DNA from: Haloferula rosea
Lineage (GTDB): Bacteria; Verrucomicrobiota; Verrucomicrobiia; Verrucomicrobiales; Akkermansiaceae
Direction: 5' to 3'
DNA: 64,000 nucleotides
Assembly (NCBI RefSeq): GCF_016595525.1
Contig: NZ_JAENII010000002.1
Span: forward strand, 434,001-498,000
The position numbers and the translations under genes are program-made. The first letter of the stretch is position 1; every line of letters starts with the position of its first letter. Of this stretch, positions 16,556 to 24,994 are shown in pieces. The notes beneath the pieces were generated by a model. That model was not told the origin of the DNA. It saw nothing but the letters and a program-made list of their open reading frames with translations, and made no database searches.

Positions 16556-19228
16556 TTATTTTTTGATGTCCTTCCGAGCGTGTCGGAGAAGACGCTTGGT
16601 GAGCCAGCGAGCAGCTACCGCCGCCACTATGACCAAGACCAGGAAAGGCCATGTCGGTCGATGTGATTTCAACGGCTCGAGATCGATTTTGTCCCCTCCT
16701 TGGAGCGGGCCGGTTTGGCTCAGGTTGAAGGGGGCATAGCGGAGGACCGAAGCTTCGAAACCAGCATCCGTCGCTTTGGGCAAATATTCAGACTGTGTTT
16801 GCCAGAGGGCCTGCCCAATGCGCTCTGAATGAAGGGCCAACTGGTAGAACCTCTCCATGAATGCTGGGGTCGATTGATCGGAAACCGGCCACAAGGCGAC
16901 AGCGACTTCACTCGCACCTGCTTGAATGAAGGCGCGCTGGAGACCTAGCAGACCCTCACCGTTCACGGGCGTACCCGCCCCTGAGTCGCACGAGGAGAGA
17001 GTGACGAGTCGAGTGCCCTTGAGATCGAGTTCGGCGATCTCCTCTGGAAACAGCAGGTCATCGCCTGTTTCGGGCAGCTGCAGGTCCCATCGGGCGCCCC
17101 GGTAGAGGACGAGACCGCTCGAACGAAGGAGTTCAGCGCTTTCATCGAAATCCAATGCGGTGCTTGAGCTAGGAGCATCGGGCCCGGTGTAGAACGCGTG
17201 GCAACCGAGATGCAGCACGGAATTCGTATCCGGCAGCGAAGCCATCCTTTCCTCTGTTACTTCGCGACCTTGGAGGAAGAGTGAGTCTTTCGGAGCGAGT
17301 CGGCGAAGACTGTCCGCTTCGCGGGAAGTCCCTGGCATTGGCTCGAGATCCGAAAGAATTGCCTGCAGGGTGTGGGGTTCAGGAGGGCTCTCCGGCGACG
17401 GAAAGTCTGAGATGGTGAGGACCGTCCAAGGAGCTGAGTCCATTCGCTTCAATACCGAGGTGCGAGTGAGATCCCGTCCGCTGGCGACACGGGTGACTTG
17501 ATGCAAGCGGTGACACAGTGGCTTGCCTTCTGAATCGAGCAGCGCGGCAAGGGGGAGGAAGTGGAGTGCCCCGTCGGGGCTGAATGCCACATGGTCGACC
17601 TCGGGCGAGAGGAGGCGCGCGACAGGTTCCCAAAATTCATTTTCCAGCCCTTTGAGGATGATTTGGAGCGTCAAGGCAGGAGCTTTCGCTTCTTGATCGC
17701 CCGCGATGACTGCCGATTGCCACACCAATCGTTCCCGCATGACTGACAGCCAATCAAGGAGCTGGGACTCAGAACCGAGTGGAATCCACTGAGGTAGGTC
17801 CGTCGGTGTCACGAGAATCGCTCCATATTGAGGGCCAAGCTCTGAATCCAAAGGTTGAAAACGGCACGCGTCGATGAACGCGCTGTTCGGAGGCAAGGCA
17901 TTCTGGATCTGTGTCCAGTCCGGCAGAGGCTCTTGGGACAGGCCACCGAGCATGCTGTCCAAGAGTCGACCTTTTGATGCCAGAAGGACGTTCGCGATGG
18001 CAATCGCATCGCCTTCGATGCAAGGCAGGGAAACCAAATCGAAGCGCTCCAGAAAGTTCAGCCGGTCTCGCTCGCTGCCATGCAGCACAAGCTCTTCGAG
18101 GAGTTCGAGGCCGCTACGGGTGGCAGCGTCCACTCGCTCACGACTATCGTTCGATTCCATCAGGAGAGCGTTGCGTGCGAGATTGCGCAGGATCTCAGCG
18201 GTTCGCAGGTGGGCACCATCCCCATGGAGCTGCCGCTGGAGACGGAGAGCCCGCTGCAAGGCCTCATCCGCGGCGGGATAGTCGCCGAGCATCTGCTCTG
18301 CAGTTCCCAGATTATTGAAGTGGGTGATGAGTGCCGGGTGCTCAGGCCCCAATCGGGTAGTCGCGATCTCCAGAGCTTCCGAGAATGCCGCTTTGCCTTC
18401 CTCAGGATCGCCCTGTGAAAGGGCGAGAGTTCCCTGATTGTTGATGTATGGAAGTGCCTTGATCGGGTCCGAGTGGAACAATTCCCGTGCTTTATCGGCC
18501 ACGGCCCGCGTCTCAGCCTCACCCTCGACGCTATGACCCAGGCGGAGGAGGGAGAGAGCCCGTTGACTTCGAATGGATAGCGAGAGCTCGGGATCCTCCC
18601 GGCCCAGTTCCTGCGCCGCAGAAAAATCTTCAATCGCCTTCGCATGGCTTCCCAAGGTGTGTCGTAGGCGGCCTCGGTGGCTTAGAATGCGGGCCCTGCG
18701 GACGAATTGATCGGCCGGAGTCGCATCGAGTGCCTGATCCAGCAAGGCGCCCACCTCGGTGTAGCGCCCTTGCTGGAGGAGGTTCAAGGCGAGGTGGTCG
18801 AGGCTGTCGATCAGGCTCAGGCTGTTTGAGCTTTGCTCTTCTCGAGCCTTGATCACATCTCTGAGAATTTCCTCGGATCGCTCAAGCTGGCCCAGATCCT
18901 GGAGGCATAGGGCCAGAGCTTCCCGGGCGTCGGGTAAGCCAGGATCACCCCGTAAGAGCTCGCAAGCTCGTGTCAGATGGCGGATCGCCTCGTTGGCTTT
19001 GCCAAGCTGGCGTTCAACGATACCAAGGGCCTGAAGACTACGGCCGAGGGAGATTCCTGCATCGGGAGACGGGTTTTCATCAATCGCAAGCTCCCATTCC
19101 TGCACCAAGGCCTGTAATTCCAGCTCTGCTGCCGCTGGGTCCCCCATGTCCAATGCCCGTGCGGGGATGGAGAGTTGGATGAGTAAAGCGATGCAGAGCC
19201 AATGGCTGGTCCGGAAGGGGCTTCCCAC
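16556..19228 (-). CDS. CHAT-domain protease with TPR repeats, signal peptide and C-terminal TM anchor
   Basis: 890 residues. An N-terminal signal sequence (WLCIALLIQLSIPARALD) leads into about ten TPR-like repeats (about 30-370, for example GKANEAIRHLTRACELL and LGPEHPALITHFNNLGTAEQ). A CHAT (caspase/HetF with TPRs) domain covers about 520-835. The catalytic pair is intact: His677 in HLGCHAFYTG and Cys747 in TLSSCDSGAG. A TM segment near 861-876 precedes a basic cytoplasmic end (KRLLRHARKDIKK). Topology therefore puts TPRs and protease in the periplasm, anchored in the inner membrane. It is divergent from a TPS-domain exoprotein gene and leads an apparent operon with a sigma-like factor. The substrate is unknown; the exoprotein or the anti-sigma-like protein are candidates. 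Confidence 0.9.
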   Translation of the reverse strand: MGSPFRTSHWLCIALLIQLSIPARALDMGDPAAAELELQALVQEWELAIDENPSPDAGISLGRSLQALGIVERQLGKANEAIRHLTRACELLRGDPGLPDAREALALCLQDLGQLERSEEILRDVIKAREEQSSNSLSLIDSLDHLALNLLQQGRYTEVGALLDQALDATPADQFVRRARILSHRGRLRHTLGSHAKAIEDFSAAQELGREDPELSLSIRSQRALSLLRLGHSVEGEAETRAVADKARELFHSDPIKALPYINNQGTLALSQGDPEEGKAAFSEALEIATTRLGPEHPALITHFNNLGTAEQMLGDYPAADEALQRALRLQRQLHGDGAHLRTAEILRNLARNALLMESNDSRERVDAATRSGLELLEELVLHGSERDRLNFLERFDLVSLPCIEGDAIAIANVLLASKGRLLDSMLGGLSQEPLPDWTQIQNALPPNSAFIDACRFQPLDSELGPQYGAILVTPTDLPQWIPLGSESQLLDWLSVMRERLVWQSAVIAGDQEAKAPALTLQIILKGLENEFWEPVARLLSPEVDHVAFSPDGALHFLPLAALLDSEGKPLCHRLHQVTRVASGRDLTRTSVLKRMDSAPWTVLTISDFPSPESPPEPHTLQAILSDLEPMPGTSREADSLRRLAPKDSLFLQGREVTEERMASLPDTNSVLHLGCHAFYTGPDAPSSSTALDFDESAELLRSSGLVLYRGARWDLQLPETGDDLLFPEEIAELDLKGTRLVTLSSCDSGAGTPVNGEGLLGLQRAFIQAGASEVAVALWPVSDQSTPAFMERFYQLALHSERIGQALWQTQSEYLPKATDAGFEASVLRYAPFNLSQTGPLQGGDKIDLEPLKSHRPTWPFLVLVIVAAVAARWLTKRLLRHARKDIKK

Positions 19229-19379
19229 GATGGGTGAGCATAGCGATTCTCACTATTTTGGAAATCCTGAATTTCCTGTGCGATTGAAGACCTTACAGGA
19301 TCGGTCGAACCCTCCGGCCAGTCCCCCAAATCGGGGTCGCCCGCGAATCCCGACTCAGCTGCATTCCGCAATTCCCCGT

Positions 19380-19433
19380 CCCTCAATAATCAATGAATAT
19401 TAAAAAGTTCTTTGAGGGCAGAGCCATTCATTG
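19380..19433. promoter_or_regulatory. Overlapping inverted repeats in the CHAT/TpsA divergent promoter region
   Basis: Two interleaved perfect inverted repeats: CCCTCAA (19380-19386) with TTGAGGG (19412-19418), and CAATGAAT (19391-19398) with ATTCATTG (19426-19433). They sit in an AT-rich island in the 255-base space between the CHAT gene and the TPS exoprotein gene. The arms are mutually exclusive as RNA hairpins, and as DNA they could be two operators. Function is inferred from position only. Confidence 0.45.
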
Positions 19434-19483
19434 TAAATATTCGCTAGCTCGCACCCACGAGTTTCCAAAATCTCCCTTGGATC

Positions 19484-20575
19484 ATGAAAACTGTCCCACT
19501 CCCCTGGAGGGCGCTCACGGCGACCCTCTGCGTATCCTTTTTGCCTGCCCAAGGCCCCGTTCTCAGCACGCCTGGAAGCGCGACTTGGGAGACGATCGAC
19601 ACGCCCAGCGGTAGTCGGACGAATTTCACAATTTTTGACGACACGGTTTTTGACTGGGCGCATTTGAATCTGGCGGAAGGGAGCGAGCTGTATTTCGATT
19701 TTGTGGGTGGCAACAGCGTTCTGAACTATCTGACAGGTTCCGGGAGTCACACGATTGCGGGGCAGGTTGGATCAAATGGTTCGGTGGGCTTCTTTGCTCC
19801 GAATGCAGACTTGAACATTACCGGCAATATCGTGGCTGACAGTGTTACGATTGCGACGCTCGATGTGGCGCCAGGAGACGTTCAGGACGGTGGGGGATTT
19901 CGGCTTACTGGCCCAACCGGGTGGAATCGATTGAGGATTTCCGGCAATATCGAGGCGACCGGGGGCGATGTCGTCATTGCCGGCAGGGACGTGAGCATCA
20001 TGGAATCTGCCCAGCTTTCTGCCGCTGGAGCGATCATGATCGGTGGAGGAACCGACGTGAGCATCGCGGGTTCGGGAGCGACTCGCTTGACCGAGGCGAG
20101 TGGTTCGGGATTTGTCCTTCACTTGGGCGAAACGCGGGCCAATCGGATCGAAGTTGCGGCCGGCAGTGAAATCATCAACCGTGGACGCTTGGGTGAGCAG
20201 GGCGCGAAGGTGTTCCTCTCGGTTGGCGAGGATGGCAAAATCACCAACGAAGGAACCGGGATCATCGTTCCGAACGCTGTGTTCGACGGGGCTTTTGATC
20301 CGAAGGGGACTCCAATTGATCCGAAGGATGGCGATGCAGCAGCGGCAATCAATGAGAGCAATCTGAAGGTGCCAGAGTTGCGACGCCCCAATGGTTCGCG
20401 CGTTGTCAGGGCAAAGTCGGTGAACTACACCACGACCATTTCCGCCTCAAGTGACGGCGCGCGCGACTCTTCTTCAAAGCCAAAGAGCACCGTGGCCAAA
20501 AACCGGAACAAACCGTCGCTCATGCGCCAGTCGTCATTTTTCAGCATGCGGGGTGGAAAGAAGGCGAAGCCTTAG
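19484..20575 (+). CDS. Small two-partner-secretion exoprotein (TPS/filamentous-haemagglutinin N-terminal domain)
   Basis: 363 residues. A signal peptide (ALTATLCVSFLPAQG) is followed by a recognisable TPS domain: FDWAHLNLAEGSELYFDF, then NSVLNYLTGSGSHTIAGQV and GSVGFFAPNADLNITGNI. These match the F-L-L-G...N-LNRVTG...I-G...G-V-L-NP-G pattern of the FHA N-terminal domain, though the NP becomes AP. Beta-helix-like repeats continue to about 260 (GGDVVIAGRDVSIME, IMIGGGTDVSIAGSG). The tail is charged and basic (SSKPKSTVAKNRNK...KKAKP). TpsA proteins are usually well over 1000 residues, so this one is little more than the secretion domain. Its likely transporter is the TpsB gene 1.8 kb downstream. 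Confidence 0.8.
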   Translation: MKTVPLPWRALTATLCVSFLPAQGPVLSTPGSATWETIDTPSGSRTNFTIFDDTVFDWAHLNLAEGSELYFDFVGGNSVLNYLTGSGSHTIAGQVGSNGSVGFFAPNADLNITGNIVADSVTIATLDVAPGDVQDGGGFRLTGPTGWNRLRISGNIEATGGDVVIAGRDVSIMESAQLSAAGAIMIGGGTDVSIAGSGATRLTEASGSGFVLHLGETRANRIEVAAGSEIINRGRLGEQGAKVFLSVGEDGKITNEGTGIIVPNAVFDGAFDPKGTPIDPKDGDAAAAINESNLKVPELRRPNGSRVVRAKSVNYTTTISASSDGARDSSSKPKSTVAKNRNKPSLMRQSSFFSMRGGKKAKP

Positions 20576-20599
20576 GGAAAGGCAACCTCTCACCAGCAC

Positions 20600-22069
20600 T
20601 TACTCTGCAGCCAAGCGTGCAGGGATCCACTCGAGCTTGTAGAAGCAACGAACACCTACTCTGGGTCGAGGCTGAACCTGGATGTTTGCAGTGCTCTCGG
20701 CTTCTTCATACTCGACGATGGGTTCACCTGTCAGGAGATCAAATCGGAGTGAATCAACGGGGCCACCTGAGACGGGAACCGGCGCGTCCTCAGTCAAGAC
20801 CGCATCGTCCAAGATGGTGATGGCCACCCGGCCTTCTTGCTTCTGACCAATATGGACATACCTCTCGACCTCCATCCAATCCTTGAGGTTCGTGGAGCAA
20901 AGTAGTCTCCACGAACTTCCATCGCGAAGTGTTGAGGTCCCACTCGTATTGAGCAGGTCTTCACTGATGGTGAAATCGAGCATCGTGAAACCATTGGCAC
21001 GCCGAACCGCAATGGCCGGGGGGGTGCTGGATGAATTCAGGGGGTCGTAGCCGAAGAATCGCTCCAGTTCATCGGGAGTGCCGTCCGAGTCGAAGTCGTT
21101 GTCGAGTTGGACAACTCGCACCTTGCTCTCGGAGTCGCTCGTATACGCCCGAGCCTTGAGAAGGTTCTCCACCTCGGATGGGTTGAGGCCCGGTTGTCTG
21201 CCGAGCTCTGCGAGGGCCGTGGCTGCGACAATCGCAGTTGCGGGACTCGTGCCCGTCATGGGAGTGGTCTGGCCGACTGAATGACTTTCAGGGTGGAAGG
21301 TTTGCACGTTGACACCCGGCGCGTGGACGTCCACCGCATCGCCCGAGTTTGAGCTCGCAAGAGGGGCATGGCCTTGGTCGGAAGCGCCAACGCAAATCAC
21401 GCCATCCATGGTGCCATAAGCAGCTGGGATGTATGCTGAGGCATCCGAGCCTTCATTCCCCGCCGCAACCACGACGGTCATGCCGCGTCCGACTGCTTCG
21501 CTGATTCTCGCCTCAAGGAATGTGCTGGATGCCGGCTCGCTCGAACCATTGGCAATGCAGACCACCGAAGGTGTTCCTGGGTTATCAATGAAATGATTGA
21601 TGGCCTCCCCGAGTGCGGTGACCAATAGCCCGACCGTCGAAGACGTCTCCTCACCGTCAGGGTAGATGTCAAAGCTGACGACTTCGATCTCGGTTCCTCT
21701 GGCAACCCCTGCCTCGGGACCGGCAATCACGGAGAGCACCTGAGTGCCATGGGTGAAGGCGCTTGAGCTCGTTGGGTCACCTTGGCCCCGGATGAGTTGC
21801 GAATCCTCCAAAGTGAGGATGTTGTTGGTGTCGAACCAACCCGACGCGTTGTCGACCGCAGTGTCGATCAAATAGAGTCGGACCTTGTGAGGTGTTTCCG
21901 GAAACACGTAGCTCAATTCCGGAGCTGCCGTGTCCGCGTCGTTGAGGGCCGAAAGCACCCAGTCCGTCGCCTCTTGTGAGGCGTGCGGCGTGATGGGAAT
22001 GGGTTCTTTGCCTGCCAACGGCAGGATGCCTGCGCAGGCTGTGAAGAAACGGAGAAAACGTATCAGCAT
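20600..22069 (-). CDS. Secreted subtilisin-family (S8) serine peptidase
   Basis: 489 residues. A signal peptide (FLRFFTACAGILPLAG) precedes a catalytic domain of about 60-310 with the full triad: Asp69 (YLIDTAVD), His107 (FTHGTQVLSVIAG), Ser275 (MTGTSPATAIVAA), and the oxyanion Asn205 (VAAGNEGSDA). After the domain comes a calcium-binding-type stretch (DNDFDSDGTPDELERFFGYD), then a roughly 130-residue C-terminal domain of a type common in PVC secreted proteins (LLCSTNLKDWMEV). It lies between the TPS exoprotein and its transporter, convergent with the first and divergent from the second. By analogy with SphB1, it could mature the exoprotein. Confidence 0.92.
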   Translation of the reverse strand: MLIRFLRFFTACAGILPLAGKEPIPITPHASQEATDWVLSALNDADTAAPELSYVFPETPHKVRLYLIDTAVDNASGWFDTNNILTLEDSQLIRGQGDPTSSSAFTHGTQVLSVIAGPEAGVARGTEIEVVSFDIYPDGEETSSTVGLLVTALGEAINHFIDNPGTPSVVCIANGSSEPASSTFLEARISEAVGRGMTVVVAAGNEGSDASAYIPAAYGTMDGVICVGASDQGHAPLASSNSGDAVDVHAPGVNVQTFHPESHSVGQTTPMTGTSPATAIVAATALAELGRQPGLNPSEVENLLKARAYTSDSESKVRVVQLDNDFDSDGTPDELERFFGYDPLNSSSTPPAIAVRRANGFTMLDFTISEDLLNTSGTSTLRDGSSWRLLCSTNLKDWMEVERYVHIGQKQEGRVAITILDDAVLTEDAPVPVSGGPVDSLRFDLLTGEPIVEYEEAESTANIQVQPRPRVGVRCFYKLEWIPARLAAE

Positions 22070-22332
22070 GAAAGTTGGCGGTCTTTAACGGGTTGATATA
22101 GGGGATTCGGAATGGTGGGTCGAGGATATACTAACATGATTGCTATATCTTAAAATATTGTAAAAAAGATATATCAGGCGGTCTTCAATTGATGAAAATA
22201 CATAAAATAAACACATATTGAACATATTGAGAACTTGGTTGTCCGTGCCTACTGGATTTTGCCTTGGGTTGATCGATGCAAGGGGCTAAAAGTCGGGTGG
22301 TTCAAATCTCATCGCTGCGAACCCCTTGAATC
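22070..22332. promoter_or_regulatory. AT-rich divergent promoter region with repeats (subtilase/TpsB)
   Basis: 263 bases without a gene. They hold an 8-bp perfect inverted repeat (TATATCTT at 22144-22151, AAGATATA at 22166-22173) around an AT-only loop, two tandem copies of ACATATTGA (22213-22221 and 22222-22230), and a CAAGGGG/CCCCTTG pair (about 22274-22328) whose second arm ends just before the TpsB ATG. These could be operators for opposite promoters plus a translation-control stem. No known consensus is matched. Confidence 0.45.
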
Positions 22333-24015
22333 ATGGGCAGTCGAACTAAGAATAATGTGCTCCGAACCTTGTGTGGCTTGGGGATGGTCTGCATGGTGCA
22401 GGGGCAGCTCCTGCCCGGAGTGGATCCCCGACTACCTGCTCCTCAGCCTGTGGAATCGATCCCCGGGGTTGTCAGCGAAGAGGTGCAGGCGCTGGAGAAC
22501 GATCCGATTCTTATCGAAGTTTTTTTGGGAATCCGGCTCGATACTTGGTCGCAAGAAGGAAATTTTGAGTCGGTTTCGTCCGGTTTGAAGGCAAGGGATG
22601 GTCTTCTGGTGCCATCCCCGAAGACCCTCGCTGCGCGACTCGAGACCTTTCTGGGGCATTCACTCAAGCAGTCGGATCTCTGGCGGATCGGTGATATTCT
22701 GCTCAGCCACTACGATATCGAGGGTTATCCCGTGGTGAACGTGGAGGCACCGGAGCAGAGCTTTGAAGGAGGTCAACTCGTGTTGATTGTTGAGCTGGGC
22801 CGATTTGCCAGGGTCGGAGTCACTCGTCCCATTTACGGGTGCCCCGAGGTCATTGAGGCGGGCCTTCACCTTCGTGAAGGAGAGGTCCTGCGTCGTTCGG
22901 AGATTGATGACCAACTCGGGTGGTATGGTCGGTCGATTTTCAGGCGGCCCCGATTGTTCGTGTCTCCCGGTGACGAGCCTGCAACCGCGGATGTTTTGAT
23001 TGGTCTCGAGGAATCCAGGCCATGGAGGGTGACGACGGGCTACGACAACAGTGGTACTGACCTCCTTGGCAAGGACCGGTTTCAGCTTGGTGTTGCAGGC
23101 ATGACGCCTGCCGAGCATGTGATTTCATGGCAGACCGTCGTTGGGATGCCGGTGTCCTCACTGAGTGCCCACGCGTTGAGTTGGGAGATTCCGCTGCATC
23201 GCTATCACCAGACGATTCGCTTCGATGCGGCCTACGCGAGGGTGGATGATCGCTATTTGTCGAACGGACTTCCGCTCGACAACCAGGGAGCTTCCTGGGC
23301 GGTTTCGGGACTCCATCGATTCCAGTTGCCGTCATATCGCGGGTGGAGGCACAACGTGTTGTCAGGGTTCGAGGTGAAGGGGACAGATCAGTTCGTCCTG
23401 TTCGGATCGGGGAGGTTCGCACCCGGGGAAGTGCGGTTCGTGCATGCGAAGGTGGGCTACGACCTTCATCGTAGTTGGGAGAATGCCGGGGTCGGTCTGG
23501 ATGCCTCGGTAGTGGCTTCTCCGGGAAACTTGATTTCCGGGAATGATGATATCGACTTCAAGGCATATGATTTTTCAGCTGACTCAAGCTATGTGATTGC
23601 CAGGGCAGCTGGACAGGGTTGGTGGTCACCGGGAGGAGATTGGCGGATCGGTCTACGGGGAGCCATCCAGTTGGCCGACTCAAGACTCCTTCCTTCGGAG
23701 CAATTCGCGGCTGGAGGGTATCAGACGGTAAGAGGTGTATCCGAGCGTGAGTACATTGCCGACCAAGGATGGCATTCGAGTCTTGAGGTGTTCACCCCGG
23801 CCTGGAGGCCGATCAACCGATGTCAGGTTCGTTTTCTCGGCTTCCTTGATCATGCGTCTTTGGGAAATCGCGGGGGTGCTTCGACTTCACTCACCGGCAC
23901 CGGAGTCGGGTTGAGGTTGATGTTCGGCCGTTGGGTGGACCTTCGACTTGACCACGGTTGGCGGCTGGACGAGCCCGGCGGTCAAACGCACCTTGGGCTC
24001 CGTTTCACCTACTGA
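22333..24015 (+). CDS. TpsB/FhaC-type outer-membrane transporter (ShlB/HecB family)
   Basis: 560 residues. A signal peptide (LCGLGMVCMVQGQLLPG) is followed by a Pro-rich linker, two POTRA-like domains (about 45-130 and 145-220, with SHYDIEGYPVVNVEAPEQ and LRRSEIDDQLGWY), then a 16-strand barrel to a C-terminal aromatic (HLGLRFTY). A VRG(Y/F)-like lid motif is present (YQTVRGVSEREYIAD), the hallmark of Omp85/TpsB proteins. It exports TpsA proteins across the outer membrane; the TPS-domain protein upstream is the obvious client. ATG 22333 gives a normal TpsB N-terminus. Confidence 0.9.
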   Translation: MGSRTKNNVLRTLCGLGMVCMVQGQLLPGVDPRLPAPQPVESIPGVVSEEVQALENDPILIEVFLGIRLDTWSQEGNFESVSSGLKARDGLLVPSPKTLAARLETFLGHSLKQSDLWRIGDILLSHYDIEGYPVVNVEAPEQSFEGGQLVLIVELGRFARVGVTRPIYGCPEVIEAGLHLREGEVLRRSEIDDQLGWYGRSIFRRPRLFVSPGDEPATADVLIGLEESRPWRVTTGYDNSGTDLLGKDRFQLGVAGMTPAEHVISWQTVVGMPVSSLSAHALSWEIPLHRYHQTIRFDAAYARVDDRYLSNGLPLDNQGASWAVSGLHRFQLPSYRGWRHNVLSGFEVKGTDQFVLFGSGRFAPGEVRFVHAKVGYDLHRSWENAGVGLDASVVASPGNLISGNDDIDFKAYDFSADSSYVIARAAGQGWWSPGGDWRIGLRGAIQLADSRLLPSEQFAAGGYQTVRGVSEREYIADQGWHSSLEVFTPAWRPINRCQVRFLGFLDHASLGNRGGASTSLTGTGVGLRLMFGRWVDLRLDHGWRLDEPGGQTHLGLRFTY

Positions 24016-24070
24016 GATCCCGTTGCCGGTTCGGAGTTCCCGATTTGGAAATCTCGACTAGGCTTGCCTG

Positions 24071-24994
24071 GTGGAAGGTGATCATCGTTGGTTCAAGGTG
24101 TTCCCGCCGGTTTTGCTGTGCGCCGTGCTCTGGGGAAGTGCCTTTCCCGGGATCAAGACGGTATACCGCTTGTGGGACGAGGGTGGCGTGGACATCGGTT
24201 TACCGGAGATGTGGTGGTTCGCGGGAGTAAGATTCGTGATCGCAGGTTCGGCGTTGCTTCTCGTGGCTCGAGCTCCGCTGCAGGAATTGCGATCGGCCTC
24301 GAAGGCCGGGATCCTGCGGTTCTCGCTTTATCAAACCGCCGGCCAGTACCTATTCTTTTACTGGGGCGTCGCATTGGCCAGCGGGAGTTTGGCAGGCTTG
24401 CTGGTCTCGAGTGGTAGCTTCTGGTGGATGCTCCTTGCTCCGTTGTTGGCAGGGTCTCCGTGGCCAACACTGCGTCAGTGGGGTGCGGTGGGGATCGGTG
24501 CGATTGGACTGCTGGTGGCGACTGCGGACCCCGGCATGGGCGCGGGTCGTCCATGGTTGGGGGCGGCATTGCTCATCGCGGCCACGGGGTTGGGCGCTCT
24601 TGGGCTCATCGAGTTCGGCAAACTGCGCCCCGCAATCGGGGCTCGTGCCGCGACGGGCTACTCCCTCCTGTTTGGAGGGCTGATCCTCTTGGCTTTCGGG
24701 GGTCGCGCCTTTCTCGCTGCAGATGTCCTGATGAGTCCAGCGGTGATCGGTCTGACCCTGTGGCTGGCCTTTGTCTCGGCAGCCGCGTTCAGTCTGTGGA
24801 ATCACCTGTCGACCCGCCATCCGATGCCACTGCTCGCAGGCTACCGGTTTCTGATCCCTCTGGCCGGCATGCTGGAGTCCCTCGCGTTCCTACCTGGAGA
24901 GTCGGCCGGGGTTGGACTTTGGGTCGGGGCGATCCTGATCGTTTCAGCGCTGATCCTTTCCCAACGCTGGAAAGCTGGACGACTACCGAAGTGA
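24071..24994 (+). CDS. EamA/DMT-family membrane transporter
   Basis: 307 residues with about ten predicted TM helices in two five-helix EamA repeats. The first begins PPVLLCAVLWGSAFPGIK, a common RhaT/EamA start, and the second begins near ALLIAATGLGALGLIEF. Such proteins export or import metabolites; the substrate cannot be told from sequence. The GTG at 24071 was taken as the start because the TM core begins 12 residues later. Its 3' end overlaps the end of the convergent ligA by 12 bases. Confidence 0.85.
   Translation: MEGDHRWFKVFPPVLLCAVLWGSAFPGIKTVYRLWDEGGVDIGLPEMWWFAGVRFVIAGSALLLVARAPLQELRSASKAGILRFSLYQTAGQYLFFYWGVALASGSLAGLLVSSGSFWWMLLAPLLAGSPWPTLRQWGAVGIGAIGLLVATADPGMGAGRPWLGAALLIAATGLGALGLIEFGKLRPAIGARAATGYSLLFGGLILLAFGGRAFLAADVLMSPAVIGLTLWLAFVSAAAFSLWNHLSTRHPMPLLAGYRFLIPLAGMLESLAFLPGESAGVGLWVGAILIVSALILSQRWKAGRLPK

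Noticed and set aside
22225-22330. A tRNA-like stretch (GGTTCAAATC) before TpsB
   Set aside because: The bases around the T-loop-like sequence do not form the 5-bp T-stem, and no acceptor or anticodon stem fits.
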